From NCBI RefSeq assembly GCF_000003605.2, contig NW_003120929.1:267928-292698 (forward strand): DNA of 24,771 bases, given 5' to 3'. Shown here piece after piece: positions 1-9,701 of this stretch; the first letter of the stretch is position 1; every line of letters starts with the position of its first letter. The translations under genes were made by a program, and so were the position numbers. Below the pieces are notes generated by a model. The model was not told the DNA's origin. It worked only from the letters and a program-made list of their open reading frames with translations, and did no database searches. This DNA is from Saccoglossus kowalevskii. Its lineage: Eukaryota > Hemichordata > Enteropneusta > Harrimaniidae.

Positions 1-98
1 AAAAGAGTTCACTAATAATTATTAGTTCATTTTTTCAAGTTCAGGGGAACACAAATTGAACTTGTAAACTTCTGATCTAGTGTGATTTTCACTAAAGT

Positions 99-515
99 TC
101 AGATTAAATCTTTGAGTCTGACATTGGCGGCAGCTGCGGCGTCACGGTGTGATCTGCGTTGTGGCAATGGTGTGTCATCATCTGCACTTCCACTGGTAGA
201 CATGTTGATTTCATCATGCATGTTAGTGATACCATCTGTGGCAGTGGGTTGCGTTGTGTCATCGCTGGATGTCAATTCTTTCGATACAATTTCTAGCGGG
301 AACAATTTATGAATAGGGCGGGACATATGACCATTGGAAGTTTTCACCTCAGCTGATCGGACAAGTCCATCTTTGCCGTAAACTAGACTGTTTACTATAG
401 CAAGTTGCCACTTTACTCGGCGATTAATGTCAAGAAAACCTTTACACTTTCCTTCGTTTGAAATAGCTGATATATTCGCATATCGAAATGACTGGACAAC
501 AGCCAGACTGAAAGT
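99..515 (-). pseudogene. C-terminal fragment of a BEL/Pao LTR-retrotransposon polyprotein
   Basis: A minus-strand reading frame is open for about 139 codons, from a stop at 516-518 down to the stop at 99-101. It carries a W-Q-L-A-I-V stretch, then G-K-D-G-L-V-R-S and T-S-N-G-H-M-S-R-P-I-H-K-L, then F-P-L-E-I. This order is the signature of the domain after the integrase core of BEL/Pao polyproteins (DUF5641). The last ~45 residues are Ser/Thr/Asp-rich and unconserved, as is usual for the tail. No integrase core or other upstream domain appears on the minus-strand upstream side (above 515), and no start Met is convincing, so this is a 5'-truncated remnant. A 3' LTR, if present, would lie at or beyond the left window edge and is not visible. 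Family assignment comes from motif memory; the truncation is seen directly. Confidence 0.75.
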
Positions 516-930
516 CTATCGACTTGACAACTGTTACTTAATTTATAAATACTCAGACAACTAATATTTTGTCTAATAAGATAAAGGTGGACACATTATT
601 TCCGTAAAGCTTCATTATGTGTAGAATACAGAATTTATTGTTGTTATGGCAGAGTGTATTCGGCAAGCATTCACGAAGGGAAAGCCTTAATAGTTATGGT
701 TTATTATTAGTCAAACTCTGAAATAGTTTCTAGATCTGGTGGTTGTAACTGTGTAGTGTAAGTTTGATTGTCTATTTTATTCACCAGGCGATTAGCAGAC
801 GCAGATATATATAACTTCATCAGGGTTGAACCATTTGATTGGGGGGGGGGAGTCAGAATTTAAAAAAAAATGTTGCTTCACCAGTGTAAAAAAAGAATAT
901 TTGTCACTATATGACTTAGGGAAAAACTAA
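516..930. other. AT-rich spacer, no gene seen
   Basis: Stops are frequent in all frames. The only notable feature is a run of ten G at 841-850, followed by an A-rich stretch at 860-869. No RNA gene or mobile-element end was recognised. Confidence 0.6.
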
Positions 931-1914
931 CTAACGACAAACTCGAAAAAAAAGCCCGATCGCAACGACCTTGTTGCCTCTGGGTTTCAAGCGAAGAAAC
1001 GTCGATGCCAAAAACAACCGATTTCTTGTCCAATCTTCTATGATTTGTTGGTAAAATCATTAATTCAGTACAGTTGTTAGATAGGTTAATTATAAGAGAC
1101 GCCCGGGGAACCAACATGTGTGATGTAAATCACTCCGGCGACGAAAAATCGTCGATAATAGCCTAGAAATGAAAAACGATGTATGTTTCGGATATACAGA
1201 GATATCGCAATCAAAAACACTGTCTAATCATCAAAACGACTAGCGTCCTTCAAAATATAGTATTACTAACCTTGCGTGTCCGAGTAAAAAATGTAAGGAC
1301 CAAAACGATTGATCAGTTGTTTATTTAATACGTCCGATGGCCCAATATTTTTTTATATATAGCAAATATAATTTGTTATAAATGTGTTGAAATGCGTTTA
1401 AAAGCTTTGAAAAGTACAGCAATGTTCTGTAATAGCAAAAATAACTTGACAGCGCCCTATATGTGGTCTTAATATACACACGATTCGAACTAAATCCCGT
1501 TTACTGATTGCTACCGAATTCAAATTGGATTATTAAATTCAGCATTTGAAATGTCAAAGTCATTGTCGTACTCAAGCACACTTGTCTGAAGTCGGTTCAC
1601 CAACATATTCCTACTACAGTGTTAACTATAAATTGGTGCACACAACGAATCTCGTGGTGAAACATAAGTGTTAGAGTACTGAATAGTGGCGCCGTCGTCG
1701 ATGTGGTTTTATAGCAAGTGTAACGCCTAAACACCACTCACACTCCCGCATGTGAATATTGTTTTGCATACTCATATTACATCACGATGATAAAAGCAAA
1801 ACCTGAGTCTTCAGACGAAATTGAAGTAATCGTACAATGTATATGTTTGTATGATCCCAAGATTTTTTATAATTGCTAAATTTATTTATTGGCTGTAATT
1901 ATTAATAAGATCGA
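931..1914 (+). repeat. Direct repeat, copy 1 (~984 bp)
   Basis: This stretch recurs in the same orientation at 2374-3410. Similarity begins at ACGACAAACTCG and ends at AATAAGATCGA; the flanks on both sides are unrelated. The first half is diverged with small indels. About 1481-1800 reads as identical to 2982-3297 by eye. The ends show no terminal inverted repeat, no TG..CA LTR ends and no obvious target duplication. Both copies also hold a ~50-codon minus-strand frame starting M-L-V-P-R (1117 in this copy), conserved but with replacements, so I do not call a gene. It could be a non-autonomous element of unknown class or a segmental duplication. Confidence 0.85.
1139..1154. other. Perfect 6-bp stem / 4-nt loop hairpin in repeat copy 1
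   Basis: CGACGA-AAAA-TCGTCG forms a perfect inverted repeat with an A4 loop. The same hairpin is kept intact at 2595-2610 in the second copy, in a part of the repeat where neighbouring bases do differ between copies. Function is unknown. Confidence 0.6.
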
Positions 1915-2373
1915 CTGCCTTTATCAATCGTACAATCTTAGAGAATACTTTGTTGCTGTGTATTTTTCTGTATGTTTTTTATTTTACCCATACCTCCAGA
2001 AATGGAAGGTTGTGGTCAATAAAGGTATTGTGATTTTATACATAAAACTTGAGAATCGCAAGTGTAGAAACATACATCGAAATGAACAATAAATACAGCT
2101 ATTCTTGCTTGCAATCGAATCATCAATCTTTATGAGTGAGGTAACTGTTTTTTCCCATCTATTCCTTAAACAGCTTATGTGATTGTTGTCGAATTCGTGT
2201 GTTTTTGTACAAAATGTAAAAATGACAACGCGCTGAGTTGGAGTGTAGACGACTATTTATACAAGGATACGTTTCTGTAAGAAATTGCAAAAATTGTTCG
2301 ATTGGCATATGAAAAATCCTTTATTGGAACTGGTTCTATATTCACTAACAAACAACGTTGCTATGTTTTTAGA
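1915..2373. other. Unique spacer between the two repeat copies, no gene seen
   Basis: These 459 bp lie between the direct copies. I see no protein-coding signature, no primer-binding site next to the first copy and no polypurine tract before the second. This argues against the pair being the LTRs of a miniature retrotransposon. Confidence 0.55.
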
Positions 2374-3410
2374 CTCACGACAAACTCGAAAAAAAAACTG
2401 ATCGCAACGACCTTGAAAGTCGAGTCTTTTCGCCCCTGGGTTTCAAGCGAAAAAACGTCGACGTCAAAAACACCCGATTTCTTGTCCAATCTTTTATGAT
2501 TTGTTGGTAATATCATTAATTCAGTACAGCTGCTAGATAGGTTATTTATAAGAGACCTCCGGGGAACCAACATGTGTGATGTAAATCACTCCGGCGACGA
2601 AAAATCGTCGATAATAGCCTAGAAATGAAAAACTGTGTATGTTTCAGATATACAGAGATATCGCAATAAAAAAACCTGTCTAATCATCAAAACGACTAGT
2701 GTCCTTCAAAATATAGTATTACTAATCTTGCGTGTCCGAGTAAAAAATGTAACGACCAAAACGATTAAGTTTCAGTCGAAAGTCTTTGAATTTTAGATAC
2801 GAACATGAATTCTGATCAGTTGTTTATTTAATACGTCCGATGGCCCAATATTTTTTATATATAGCAAATATAATTTGTTACAAATGTGTTGAAATGCGTT
2901 TAATAGCTTTGAAAAGTACAGCAATGTTCTGTACCAGCAAAAATAACTTGACAGCGCCCTATATGTGGTCTTAATATTCACACGATTCGAACTAAATCCC
3001 GTTTACTGATTGCTACCGAATTCAAATTGGATTATTAAATTCAGCATTTGAAATGTCAAAGTCATTGTCGTACTCAAGCACACTTGTCTGAAGTCGGTTC
3101 ACCAACATATTCCTACTACAGTGTTAACTATAAATTGGTGCACACAACGAATCTCGTGGTGAAACATAAGTGTTAGAGTACTGAATAGTGGCGCCGTCGT
3201 CGATGTGGTTTTATAGCAAGTGTAACGCCTAAACACCACTCACACTCCCGCATGTGAATATTGTTTTGCATACTCATATTACATCACGATGATAAAAGCG
3301 AAACCTGAGTCGTCAGACCAAATTGAAGTAATCGTACAATGTTTGAATGATCCCAAGATTTTTTATAATTGCTGAATTTATTTATTGGCTGTAATTATTA
3401 ATAAGATCGA
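2374..3410 (+). repeat. Direct repeat, copy 2 (~1037 bp)
   Basis: This is the second copy of the repeat at 931-1914, same strand. It is longer mainly because of a ~45-50-bp segment at about 2767-2813 (AGTTTCAGTCGAAAGTC...) that is missing from copy 1, plus a local replacement near 2415-2432. From about 2982 to 3297 it looks identical to copy 1. After that, small differences return (for example AAAGCG versus AAAGCA, and loss of ~6 bp near 3342). A very uneven level of divergence along one repeat suggests gene conversion of the core or a recent composite duplication. Confidence 0.85.
2595..2610. other. Conserved hairpin in repeat copy 2
   Basis: Same 6-bp stem, A4-loop inverted repeat as at 1139-1154, unchanged between copies. 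Confidence 0.6.
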
Positions 3411-3474
3411 ATAATATGTTCACGTTTGTATTCAGGCTTAGTGGACTTGTATCCACTTTACAATGATACATATG

Positions 3475-3550
3475 TAAAAATAAAATAAAATAAAATAAAA
3501 TAAAATAAAATAAAATAAAATAAAATAAAATAAAATAAAATAAAATAAAA
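3475..3550 (+). repeat. (TAAAA)n microsatellite
   Basis: About 15 uninterrupted TAAAA units start 65 bp after the end of repeat copy 2. The minus-strand open frame of Ile-Leu-Phe-Tyr repeats over this tract is an artefact of the repeat. A short run of the same unit (as TTTTA) occurs at about 9430-9458 in the left arm of the element at 9334. Confidence 0.95.
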
Positions 3551-6080
3551 TTAAATTTTCACCTATTAACAATACAGTAAAAAATAGTTTGCAGACACTT
3601 AGCAAGTAAGTAATGCTAAGTTCCACTTCAAGAATTATGAATATTGTTTGACATTTTTAAATAATAAATGTCCTATAATATGTTATAAATAACTATATCT
3701 TGTATACAAACATCAAGAAAGAATTTACACAAGAGTTTGACCTTGTTTACATATTAATAGAATGATAGAACTGACATTCCAGATAATTTGCTTTGCGTGA
3801 CCACTAGTGGAAAACTTGTGAAAATGCCTTAAACTTCGAATAATTCTACGCTCAAATAGATTTGAAATGGAATGCAAAATACACTGGTTGATCAAACATG
3901 TTTGTAGAAACGACGCATCTAGTATTGAAAGAATAAAATTATACTTACTGACTCTTTTCTGGGTAACCCTTCCTCCAAGGTTTTCTCCTTTAAGTTCTAC
4001 ACTTTGTTGGTATTTGTGCCCCTTATATATATGTTAAAGACCATCACGAGTCCCATGGGGTAAAGGTAGTTTTCCAACTAGGTGTGAAGCGTCCATTATA
4101 ATACTGGTTAGATTGAATACAGGGTGCATTGCTGCTTTTCCCAAGACAGGTGCAAGGGTGCAACGAAAATGTTACATGCACTAGCACTTTATATTTATGT
4201 ACGCAACAAACATAGTTTTTAAAATGTGAAATGTTTGCATACGTATGTAGGATATAGTTGAAGGTTAATAGATTGTCAATTTTATTTATAGATTGTCATA
4301 TATTGATCTTATATAATTAACATAATATTGTATTAGGTTCATAATATTGTTATCTAGGTACTGCACCACAATATAATGATTCCAATAATTATGCAATATT
4401 TAGTATTTTAATTTTACCTCAGCAAATTATACTGTTGCATTTACCGGTCGCGACAATATTGTTCCATGCTGACAATCTTACTAAATATGTTCTAAATATG
4501 TTTTTCATCATATTTTCCCTATTTTCGTATAGAAATTAGAAACACCATTTCGTGTTACTTATTAGTTACAGCTTTGACGAAAGTGGCCACCAAGATTGTT
4601 TCGAATGTGACATAGGCACGAGATTGATTTTTGCCCCCCCCCCTCAGCATCTCGTCTGCTGATTTAAAACAACGTCAACGTCAAAGAGTGGGATTCCTCG
4701 TATGTATGTATTCGGAAGGTAGGTGTTTGCTTTTACTCTTATGATGATTTTGTGACAAATTTATTTGAATAATCTCCGTTTAGAATTATTATTTTTTTCT
4801 TTCAAAATGTTGCTGCCGGAAAATCAAGATTTTTTTTTATCTATACTACTATGTTTTTAATATTTTATTCCAATCCAATTTAATTGGTATTTCAGATGTA
4901 CGTTGTATTACTAAATAATGGTTTGTTATATATTTTGTCATGTTATTATACAATGATATGTTTTATTATCAGTACGTAATTGTGACATAATGAGCATATC
5001 ATTCTAATGATTAATTAGACGTATTAGGAAAATATGTATATATATATAGATAAATAATACTTGTAATAGTTATTTGCTAACGTCATAATTCAGACTATAA
5101 ATGCATAATTTAATATTGCCATTAGACTCATTTGTTAGTTCTAATGATAAATTCCATAACGTATTAATACGCTAAATTACGTATTCAATAAGCAGTTGTG
5201 TATATACGAAATATGTCTATTACTAATGAGTTATATAATTATTTGTGCGTTAACCAACCAGATGTAGCCTATGGTACTACACTGTGGTGTGTTATAATTC
5301 GGGATTTCGAACGTACGATGACAGCTTATAATAGCTGGTTCTGATATGCTCTACTGCAGTTCGTCGACTTTTATCTCATACATACCATGAATGTTTGACA
5401 CTGTCAGTAGGGACCCCGGTCGTCGGAATACTTGATTCTTTTACCTATTAGGATTTTCATGCATGATCTCTTCTGCGAACTTAGAAAGCTTTTTTGAGTA
5501 GTGCAGATCAATGTGAATATGGTGTGTGATAAACGTCTTCATTGGCTCTTATAGGAATAAGAACAGTTACCGTAACACATTCATATTCAATATATATGTT
5601 ATTGTGTTGGATATGAAAAACATGACCATGTGTAATTTATGATCTACTGGAACTGGCTTGTTTTCAACGCCAAATATATCACAAATGGGCTACACTTCTA
5701 ATTTCATTATATCACATAACTCGGATCAAAATGATATCGAACAAAGTTCGATTGTCTTTGTATTACGTCATACATCTGCTAGCAACATTGTATAAACAAC
5801 GGATACACATGAATGTACTACCCCCTTTTAAGTGCCTACATGTAAACTTTACTATTGACAGATATCGTTTGTGACAGTTCTTATTCCAACTTCCACTGTG
5901 AACATATTTATGATGATTAATGTAATTTTACTTGACACCTTTTGAAAAGTTACCTTATAAAAAAATACAAATCATTATTTACTATTATTCTGAAAATACG
6001 ACAAGTATCACTATTGTGGTGACATCATCATCATATTGTATTCCTACACATCAGGCATATGTAACCATTGGCCAGACATA
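3551..6080. other. AT-rich non-coding stretch, no gene seen
   Basis: No reading frame with protein-like composition was found on either strand. Local features are a run of ten C at 4634-4643 and a short TA run at about 5036-5048. No transposon ends or RNA genes were recognised. Confidence 0.55.
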
Positions 6081-6390
6081 TAGTGCTACAGCAAGGGCCC
6101 AAAAAGGACAATATTTTGGGAGTTGGTGGCACCAAAAGTGCTACATTTGTCCTCATGCATAAATTTGAAGGACAATATATCTAGAGTATGAAACAGCCTG
6201 AGTACATCTTGGGAAATGCTGGCGAGCTGAGAAATTGAGGTTTGAATTTGGTAACATAGAACTGCCAAAACAGACGCTAGCGGTATTATAAAATGGGGTG
6301 GGGGAAACATAAACCCCCATATATTTTCTTCTAGTTACCCTATTTTAAAAAGTCACTGGAGGTCAAAAGGTCACATGACAAATGTATCAA
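6081..6390 (+). repeat. Dispersed repeat, copy A
   Basis: It matches the reverse complement of 11459-11838, from TAGTGCTRCAGC at the outer edge to the GTATC region at the inner edge. The best conserved part is about 6136-6310 (ACATTTGTCCTCATGCATAA, ..., CTGAGAAATTGAGGTTTGAA). Read on the minus strand, the conserved part is open in both copies and gives nearly the same ~55 residues (Q-T-S-I-S-Q-L-A-S-I-S ... H-E-D-K-C). I recognise no protein family in it. Copy B has an extra ~60 bp in the less conserved inner part. Confidence 0.8.
6360..6373 (+). promoter_or_regulatory. Two AGGTCA half-sites spaced by 2 bp (DR2) inside repeat copy A
   Basis: AGGTCA-AA-AGGTCA is an exact direct repeat of the consensus nuclear-receptor half-site with a 2-bp spacer, an arrangement bound by RAR/RXR-type receptors in animals. 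The motif is seen directly; receptor binding is inference. Confidence 0.45.
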
Positions 6391-6393
6391 ATA

Positions 6394-6565
6394 CTGTAAG
6401 GGGTTAACTATTCACTGGGTTTTAATTTTGCTTATTTCGCTGACTGAAAGTTTAACATAGAACAAATTATCTCAATGATAAAAGCATGAATTTAAAACCC
6501 ACTAAATATGCCTGAAATAGTAAATCAGCGAAATTTAAACCCAGTGAAAATTAGTCATTTTACAG
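6394..6565. mobile_element. 172-bp Tc1/mariner-like MITE with TA duplication
   Basis: The ends are CTGTAAGGGG... and ...CATTTTACAG, flanked on both sides by the dinucleotide TA (6392-6393 and 6566-6567). The inverted arms are long: CTGTAA, then CACTGGGTTT, then a CGCTGA block, with small indels between arms. The ~60-bp middle contains AAAACCCACTAAATATG and no coding frame. TA duplication plus CTGTAA ends point to mobilisation by a Tc1/mariner-type transposase. I recall similar CACTGGGTTT-rich short elements from marine invertebrate genomes, but could not check. Confidence 0.75.
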
Positions 6566-6567
6566 TA

Positions 6568-7320
6568 CATTTGCAGGAACATACTGTTGGTTGTGCACTG
6601 ATAATTGGGTTTTATTGTCGCTAGGCATATCATGGTTCAGAATATAGTTATACGTTATGCTTAAATGATTGCAGTGGCAGTGATAATCACCAGAAATATG
6701 TTTATAAATAATTAATATCATTTGAAAAGGTCATAATTTGCTATATATTATAGTATACCTTTGACTATCATTATGAATCGGTCATGTGTATATGCACACA
6801 CTCTTCAATGATATGGATATTATATGTTTCCCAGTATAATATATACATGCATGCATACATACATACATTAAATTAATTAAGTTTAGCTTCAGCAGACATT
6901 TCCTTGAAGAATGTATAAACGAAATAGAAATAATATTCAGTGCAAAGATCAATGTAATGTGTAAGATATGTGCTTCATCAAAGAATTTAATTTGACACAT
7001 TTTAAACCTGTTTTCTTATCATGATTACAGCAGTATTGCAACTCTTTGGTTGATAATGCCCTGCAGCAGAAAGTAATATAATAGTGTACACAACCTTAGT
7101 CATACGTTCCTGACTGAGAAACTACTAATATTTTACAATATGGTATTGACTGTTAGAGTAACTTATGGTCATCTCGTGATTGTATAATACCAGGTATTAA
7201 ATCATTTGTGTGAGCGGAGTGTCTTTGGATACAGACATATATATCATGTAAAGTATCCTGGACCATTCAAAATAAACGTTAAGGGAATAAGGCAATCATC
7301 AAAATCTGCTCTGTGTGTAA
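6568..7320. other. No gene seen; short ATGC/ATAC repeats
   Basis: AT-rich spacer between the MITE and the 3' end of the nuclease-like pseudogene. It holds a short (CATG/CATA)n tract at about 6847-6868. No polyadenylation site can be assigned with confidence. Confidence 0.5.
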
Positions 7321-7740
7321 TTAGTCATCTTCATCAGTATCTGTGTCACTGTCATCGATATATAATGCTGCTATTGTTAGAGGGTTGGCGCATTCACCAT
7401 CGTTGCCCTCTAAACGAAGTTGGGCTTCGCAGGAACATGCCGCTGTACATGGCTGGTTGTTGTCGAGACATGTACAGTTTGTGTGGCAAGAATTATGTTT
7501 GCATGTACACAACAAATCATTCATGAGTCCCGGTGATGTTGGTTCCTGATCCATCATGCATGGCTGTAAGGAATTGTCAGCTTCCCTAAAGTATCCATAC
7601 TCTGTTGGTTCTGGGATATCAGGGATGGTGACATCTGCTTGCTTCCATATCATCAATTGATATGCAGTGCGTAGAATATGCTGTTGGAAGCTGTTTTCGG
7701 TCAGGGGAAGTTTCTTAGGTGCAATCTGCTTTGCTGTTTT
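7321..7740 (-). pseudogene. CXC-type cysteine-rich C-terminal tail of the nuclease-like gene
   Basis: The frame runs from about 7740 to the stop at 7321 without interruption. It starts with a basic stretch (V-K-K-T-A-K-Q-I-A-P-K-K) and Q-Q-H-I-L-R-T-A-Y-Q, then I-W-K-Q and a Pro-rich P-E-P-T-E-Y-G-Y-F segment. Then comes a cysteine cluster spaced CxCx4Cx3CxCx6Cx3CxC. That is within one residue of the tesmin/TSO1 CXC motif, which binds zinc and DNA in other proteins. The last residues are an Asp-rich acidic tail (D-D-S-D-T-D-T-D-E-D-D). It is separated from the nuclease frame by a frameshift near an A7 run at about 7735-7750. The CXC comparison is from motif memory. Confidence 0.7.
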
Positions 7741-7746
7741 TTTACA

Positions 7747-8688
7747 TCACAAAGTATCAAGCGAGACACATCCGTCCTGGCCATACAAAGCACCTACGAA
7801 TGCAGTCCAAGCAGCCCTCTGCTGTCTGGATAACTGCAATTCTTCCCCAAGATTGGTAAGTGGTTGGAACAGATTTGCTTTCTGCATCATAATTCTGAAG
7901 GCTGTGCGTTTTCCGTGTCTATGGAATGCACTAACAGTGTCACACCCAGTACGGCAGTATACAGCAAGGAGAATATTGCGCTGCTCTTGGCTAAGCTGTT
8001 CAAATAGGGTATGCACAGAGATATATCTAGTTAGTGTGATGTATTTGCCTTCACAACCAGTGAATAAGAATATTGTTCTGGCATGAATAGCTGGCCGATG
8101 ATGCACGAGCAGAACAAGAACATCTGTGTCTGGGCTGTAGACAACAATCTGCTCTGCACCTTCATTGGATGCGAGTAGAGCATGAAGCACAATCCGTGTG
8201 TCAGCTTCTTCCTGTGCTGATGCCAGTGATGGACAGGGCAGGGATTGCTGCCTATCTATTCTCAGAGCCCCGTCGATCTGACCTCTACTGATATACAGTA
8301 CCTGGTTCTCCCCAAGAAAATGACCTGCGTGATCAGTCATGTACTCAGTATAACACCTGGCAAGCTGAGCTTTGTTTTGTCCTCTGCTGAGAAATGCACA
8401 CCATACTTTCGGTATCTGCAAGTCCAAACTTATATATTCATGCCATTGGGTTGATGCCATTATTTTGTCTCTAGTCTGGTTTTTGATGCTGTCCTTATCA
8501 TATCTGTCGAATGCAATGTGAATGGAAGTGCTTCCATGTTTGTTGCTTCTCTGAATAATGTATTGCATGAAGTTAGCTGCAATATCCCTGAAGGTGACAT
8601 TTGGCGGAGTAGCAGATAGAGGAAGCATCTGAATGATGGCATGTCCATCGAAGATAATTGCATCACATGACCCACGGGCAGGAGGTAT
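7747..8688 (-). pseudogene. FEN1/XPG-like PIN nuclease domain of the decayed gene
   Basis: Longest intact piece of the gene, open from just after a stop at 8689-8691; the first ATG is at 8626-8628. Acidic motifs fall in the order expected for flap-endonuclease/XPG-type PIN domains. I-I-F-D-G-H-A lies before the first Met. Numbering from that Met: I-A-F-D-R-Y followed by K..T-R (residues ~38-53), Q-E-E-A-D-T-R (~139-145), Y-S-P-D-T-D-V-L (~164-171), R-T-G-C-D-T (~226-231), then H-G-K-R-T-A-F (~238-244), which sits where FEN1-type proteins have their helix-hairpin DNA contact. All putative metal-binding Asp/Glu residues are present, so this domain decayed late or is still nearly intact. Frames are broken on both sides (about 7750 and 8690). 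The family resemblance is inference from motif order; exact function is unknown. Confidence 0.65.
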
Positions 8689-8699
8689 TCAAGTTTGTG

Positions 8700-9111
8700 C
8701 AAGAAATCAGACTTTGCACATGACAAAGGCGTTCTCGAAAGCCATCACTCTCTAGAGAGATATTCGTTTTACAGCATTCACTGTCAGTAGCTGGTAGGTA
8801 CATCACTTTCCCCGAAATTGACACATTCTTTGAACGAACCCTGACAGACTTGTTCATGTCAGACATAGTCTTAATGTTTGACTCGGTAATGCATCGTACA
8901 AGCTCTTTTGAAGTGCATCCTGGCCTTCTGCATGTACTAATCTCTCGCTTATGAATCGGGATGCAAAGGCCACTCCTTTTTGAAGTGCTGTTGTCAAACA
9001 TTGTTCTACCTGTGAAGAAGCAACACAGCCAGTTGCAAAATTTATGAGGTTAGGAGGTGGCTCCCTCAGATTGAATGGGTCTGAAAAGATTCCACCAAAA
9101 ATGCTCTTCAT
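8700..9111 (-). pseudogene. Central segment of the decayed nuclease-like gene
   Basis: One frame (9111 to about 8870) has D-P-F-N-L, then I-N-F-A-T-G-C-V-A-S-S, V-E-Q-C and R-F-I-S-E-R, matching the family's middle region. The continuation N-K-S-V-R-V-R-S-K-N lies in a second frame (8663-9001), and C-A-K-S-D-F-L-H-K-L-E-Y in a third (8726 downward). At least two frameshifts therefore occur within about 200 bp, near 8870-8880 and 8725-8740. A further shift near 8690 leads into the nuclease domain. Confidence 0.6.
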
Positions 9112-9325
9112 CTCTGTGACATCTGTGTTCCAGCATCAGATCTCTGCATTGATTGTACGACCTCCTTGTACAGACTCTCGATTATGACTGATCATACGGG
9201 TGAAACGACAGAATATATTCCAGTTGTGGGTCTGGCAAGAAACCATCGGGCTAGTGCTGGGCCTTTCAGGGTCAGGCCAATGAACCCCCTGTGCCCTTTA
9301 GAGCTTTGTTTTCTGTTGCTTCAAA

Positions 9326-9333
9326 GGTGTATT
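9326..9333 (+). repeat. Target-site duplication, left copy
   Basis: GGTGTATT directly precedes the left inverted arm and is repeated exactly at 10280-10287 after the right arm. Removing the element and one copy restores a continuous reading frame across the site (W-L-E-Y-T then F-E-A-T-E on the minus strand). Confidence 0.9.
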
Positions 9334-9530
9334 CCAATCTGATTAAAATCTGATGTAGTGTACGGGCTTTAATTATTTTGGCTATAAACTTATTTTAATT
9401 TTATTTTTTATTACTTTTGTTATTAATGCCCTTTTATTTTATTTTATTTTATTTTATTATTTTACTTTGATTTTGATTTTGTGATTTTTTTAATTCCGCC
9501 CTACCTACATCTGAGCCGATGCCTATGTAA
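9334..9530 (+). repeat. Left terminal inverted repeat
   Basis: About 197 bp, complementary to 10102-10279. It contains an expanded TTTTA tract at about 9430-9458 that is shorter in the right arm. Similarity ends at GCCTATGTAA. Confidence 0.9.
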
Positions 9531-9603
9531 CGAGATTTCAACGAGACCCGCTATCGACGATTTTAGTCAACGAATCACATACCTCCTTCTATAGCGCACA
9601 TGA

Positions 9604-9611
9604 TGACGTCA
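9604..9611. promoter_or_regulatory. CRE palindrome TGACGTCA inside the inserted element
   Basis: A perfect TGACGTCA lies 36 bp upstream of the ATG at 9648, in a CpG-rich patch (CACCGGGCGGAGTCGGGTTG). This is the consensus CREB/ATF site. The ATG itself lies in AAAATGGCGG, a YY1-like initiator motif common at TATA-less animal promoters. Motifs are seen; activity is inference. Confidence 0.5.
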
Positions 9612-9647
9612 CCGGGCGGAGTCGGGTTGCAAACACACTCAAATAAA

Positions 9648-9701
9648 ATGGCGGATTATACCGACGTTAGCGACCGAGAATAACACGGCTTTTCGGTAAG
9701 T
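9648..9701 (+). other. First-exon-like segment: ATG in good context, 11-codon frame, splice donor
   Basis: AAATAAAATGGCGG gives a start codon with A at -3 and G at +4. The frame reads M-A-D-Y-T-D-V-S-D-R-E and then stops (TAA ending at 9683). A strong donor CG|GTAAGT follows at 9696-9701. If a base or two near 9682 differed, the frame would continue into the donor. It could be the first exon of the missing transposase in a deletion derivative, a captured host first exon, or a 5'UTR uORF plus donor. No homologue is recognised. Confidence 0.4.

Noticed and set aside
878-1117. M-L-V-P-R minus-strand frame shared with 2361-2573
   Set aside because: Kept in both repeat copies but with many replacements and different C-termini; no sign of selection on the protein.
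931-3410. Direct repeat pair as LTRs of a miniature retrotransposon
   Set aside because: No TG..CA ends, primer-binding site, polypurine tract or target duplication.
3438-3626. Minus-strand frame of repeated Ile-Leu-Phe-Tyr
   Set aside because: Direct translation of the (TAAAA)n microsatellite, not a gene.
841-4643. G10 at 841-850 and C10 at 4634-4643 as inverted element ends
   Set aside because: Flanking sequences do not match beyond the homopolymers.
7206-8086. Plus-strand open frames over the nuclease-like gene
   Set aside because: Antisense shadows; the minus strand carries the conserved motifs.
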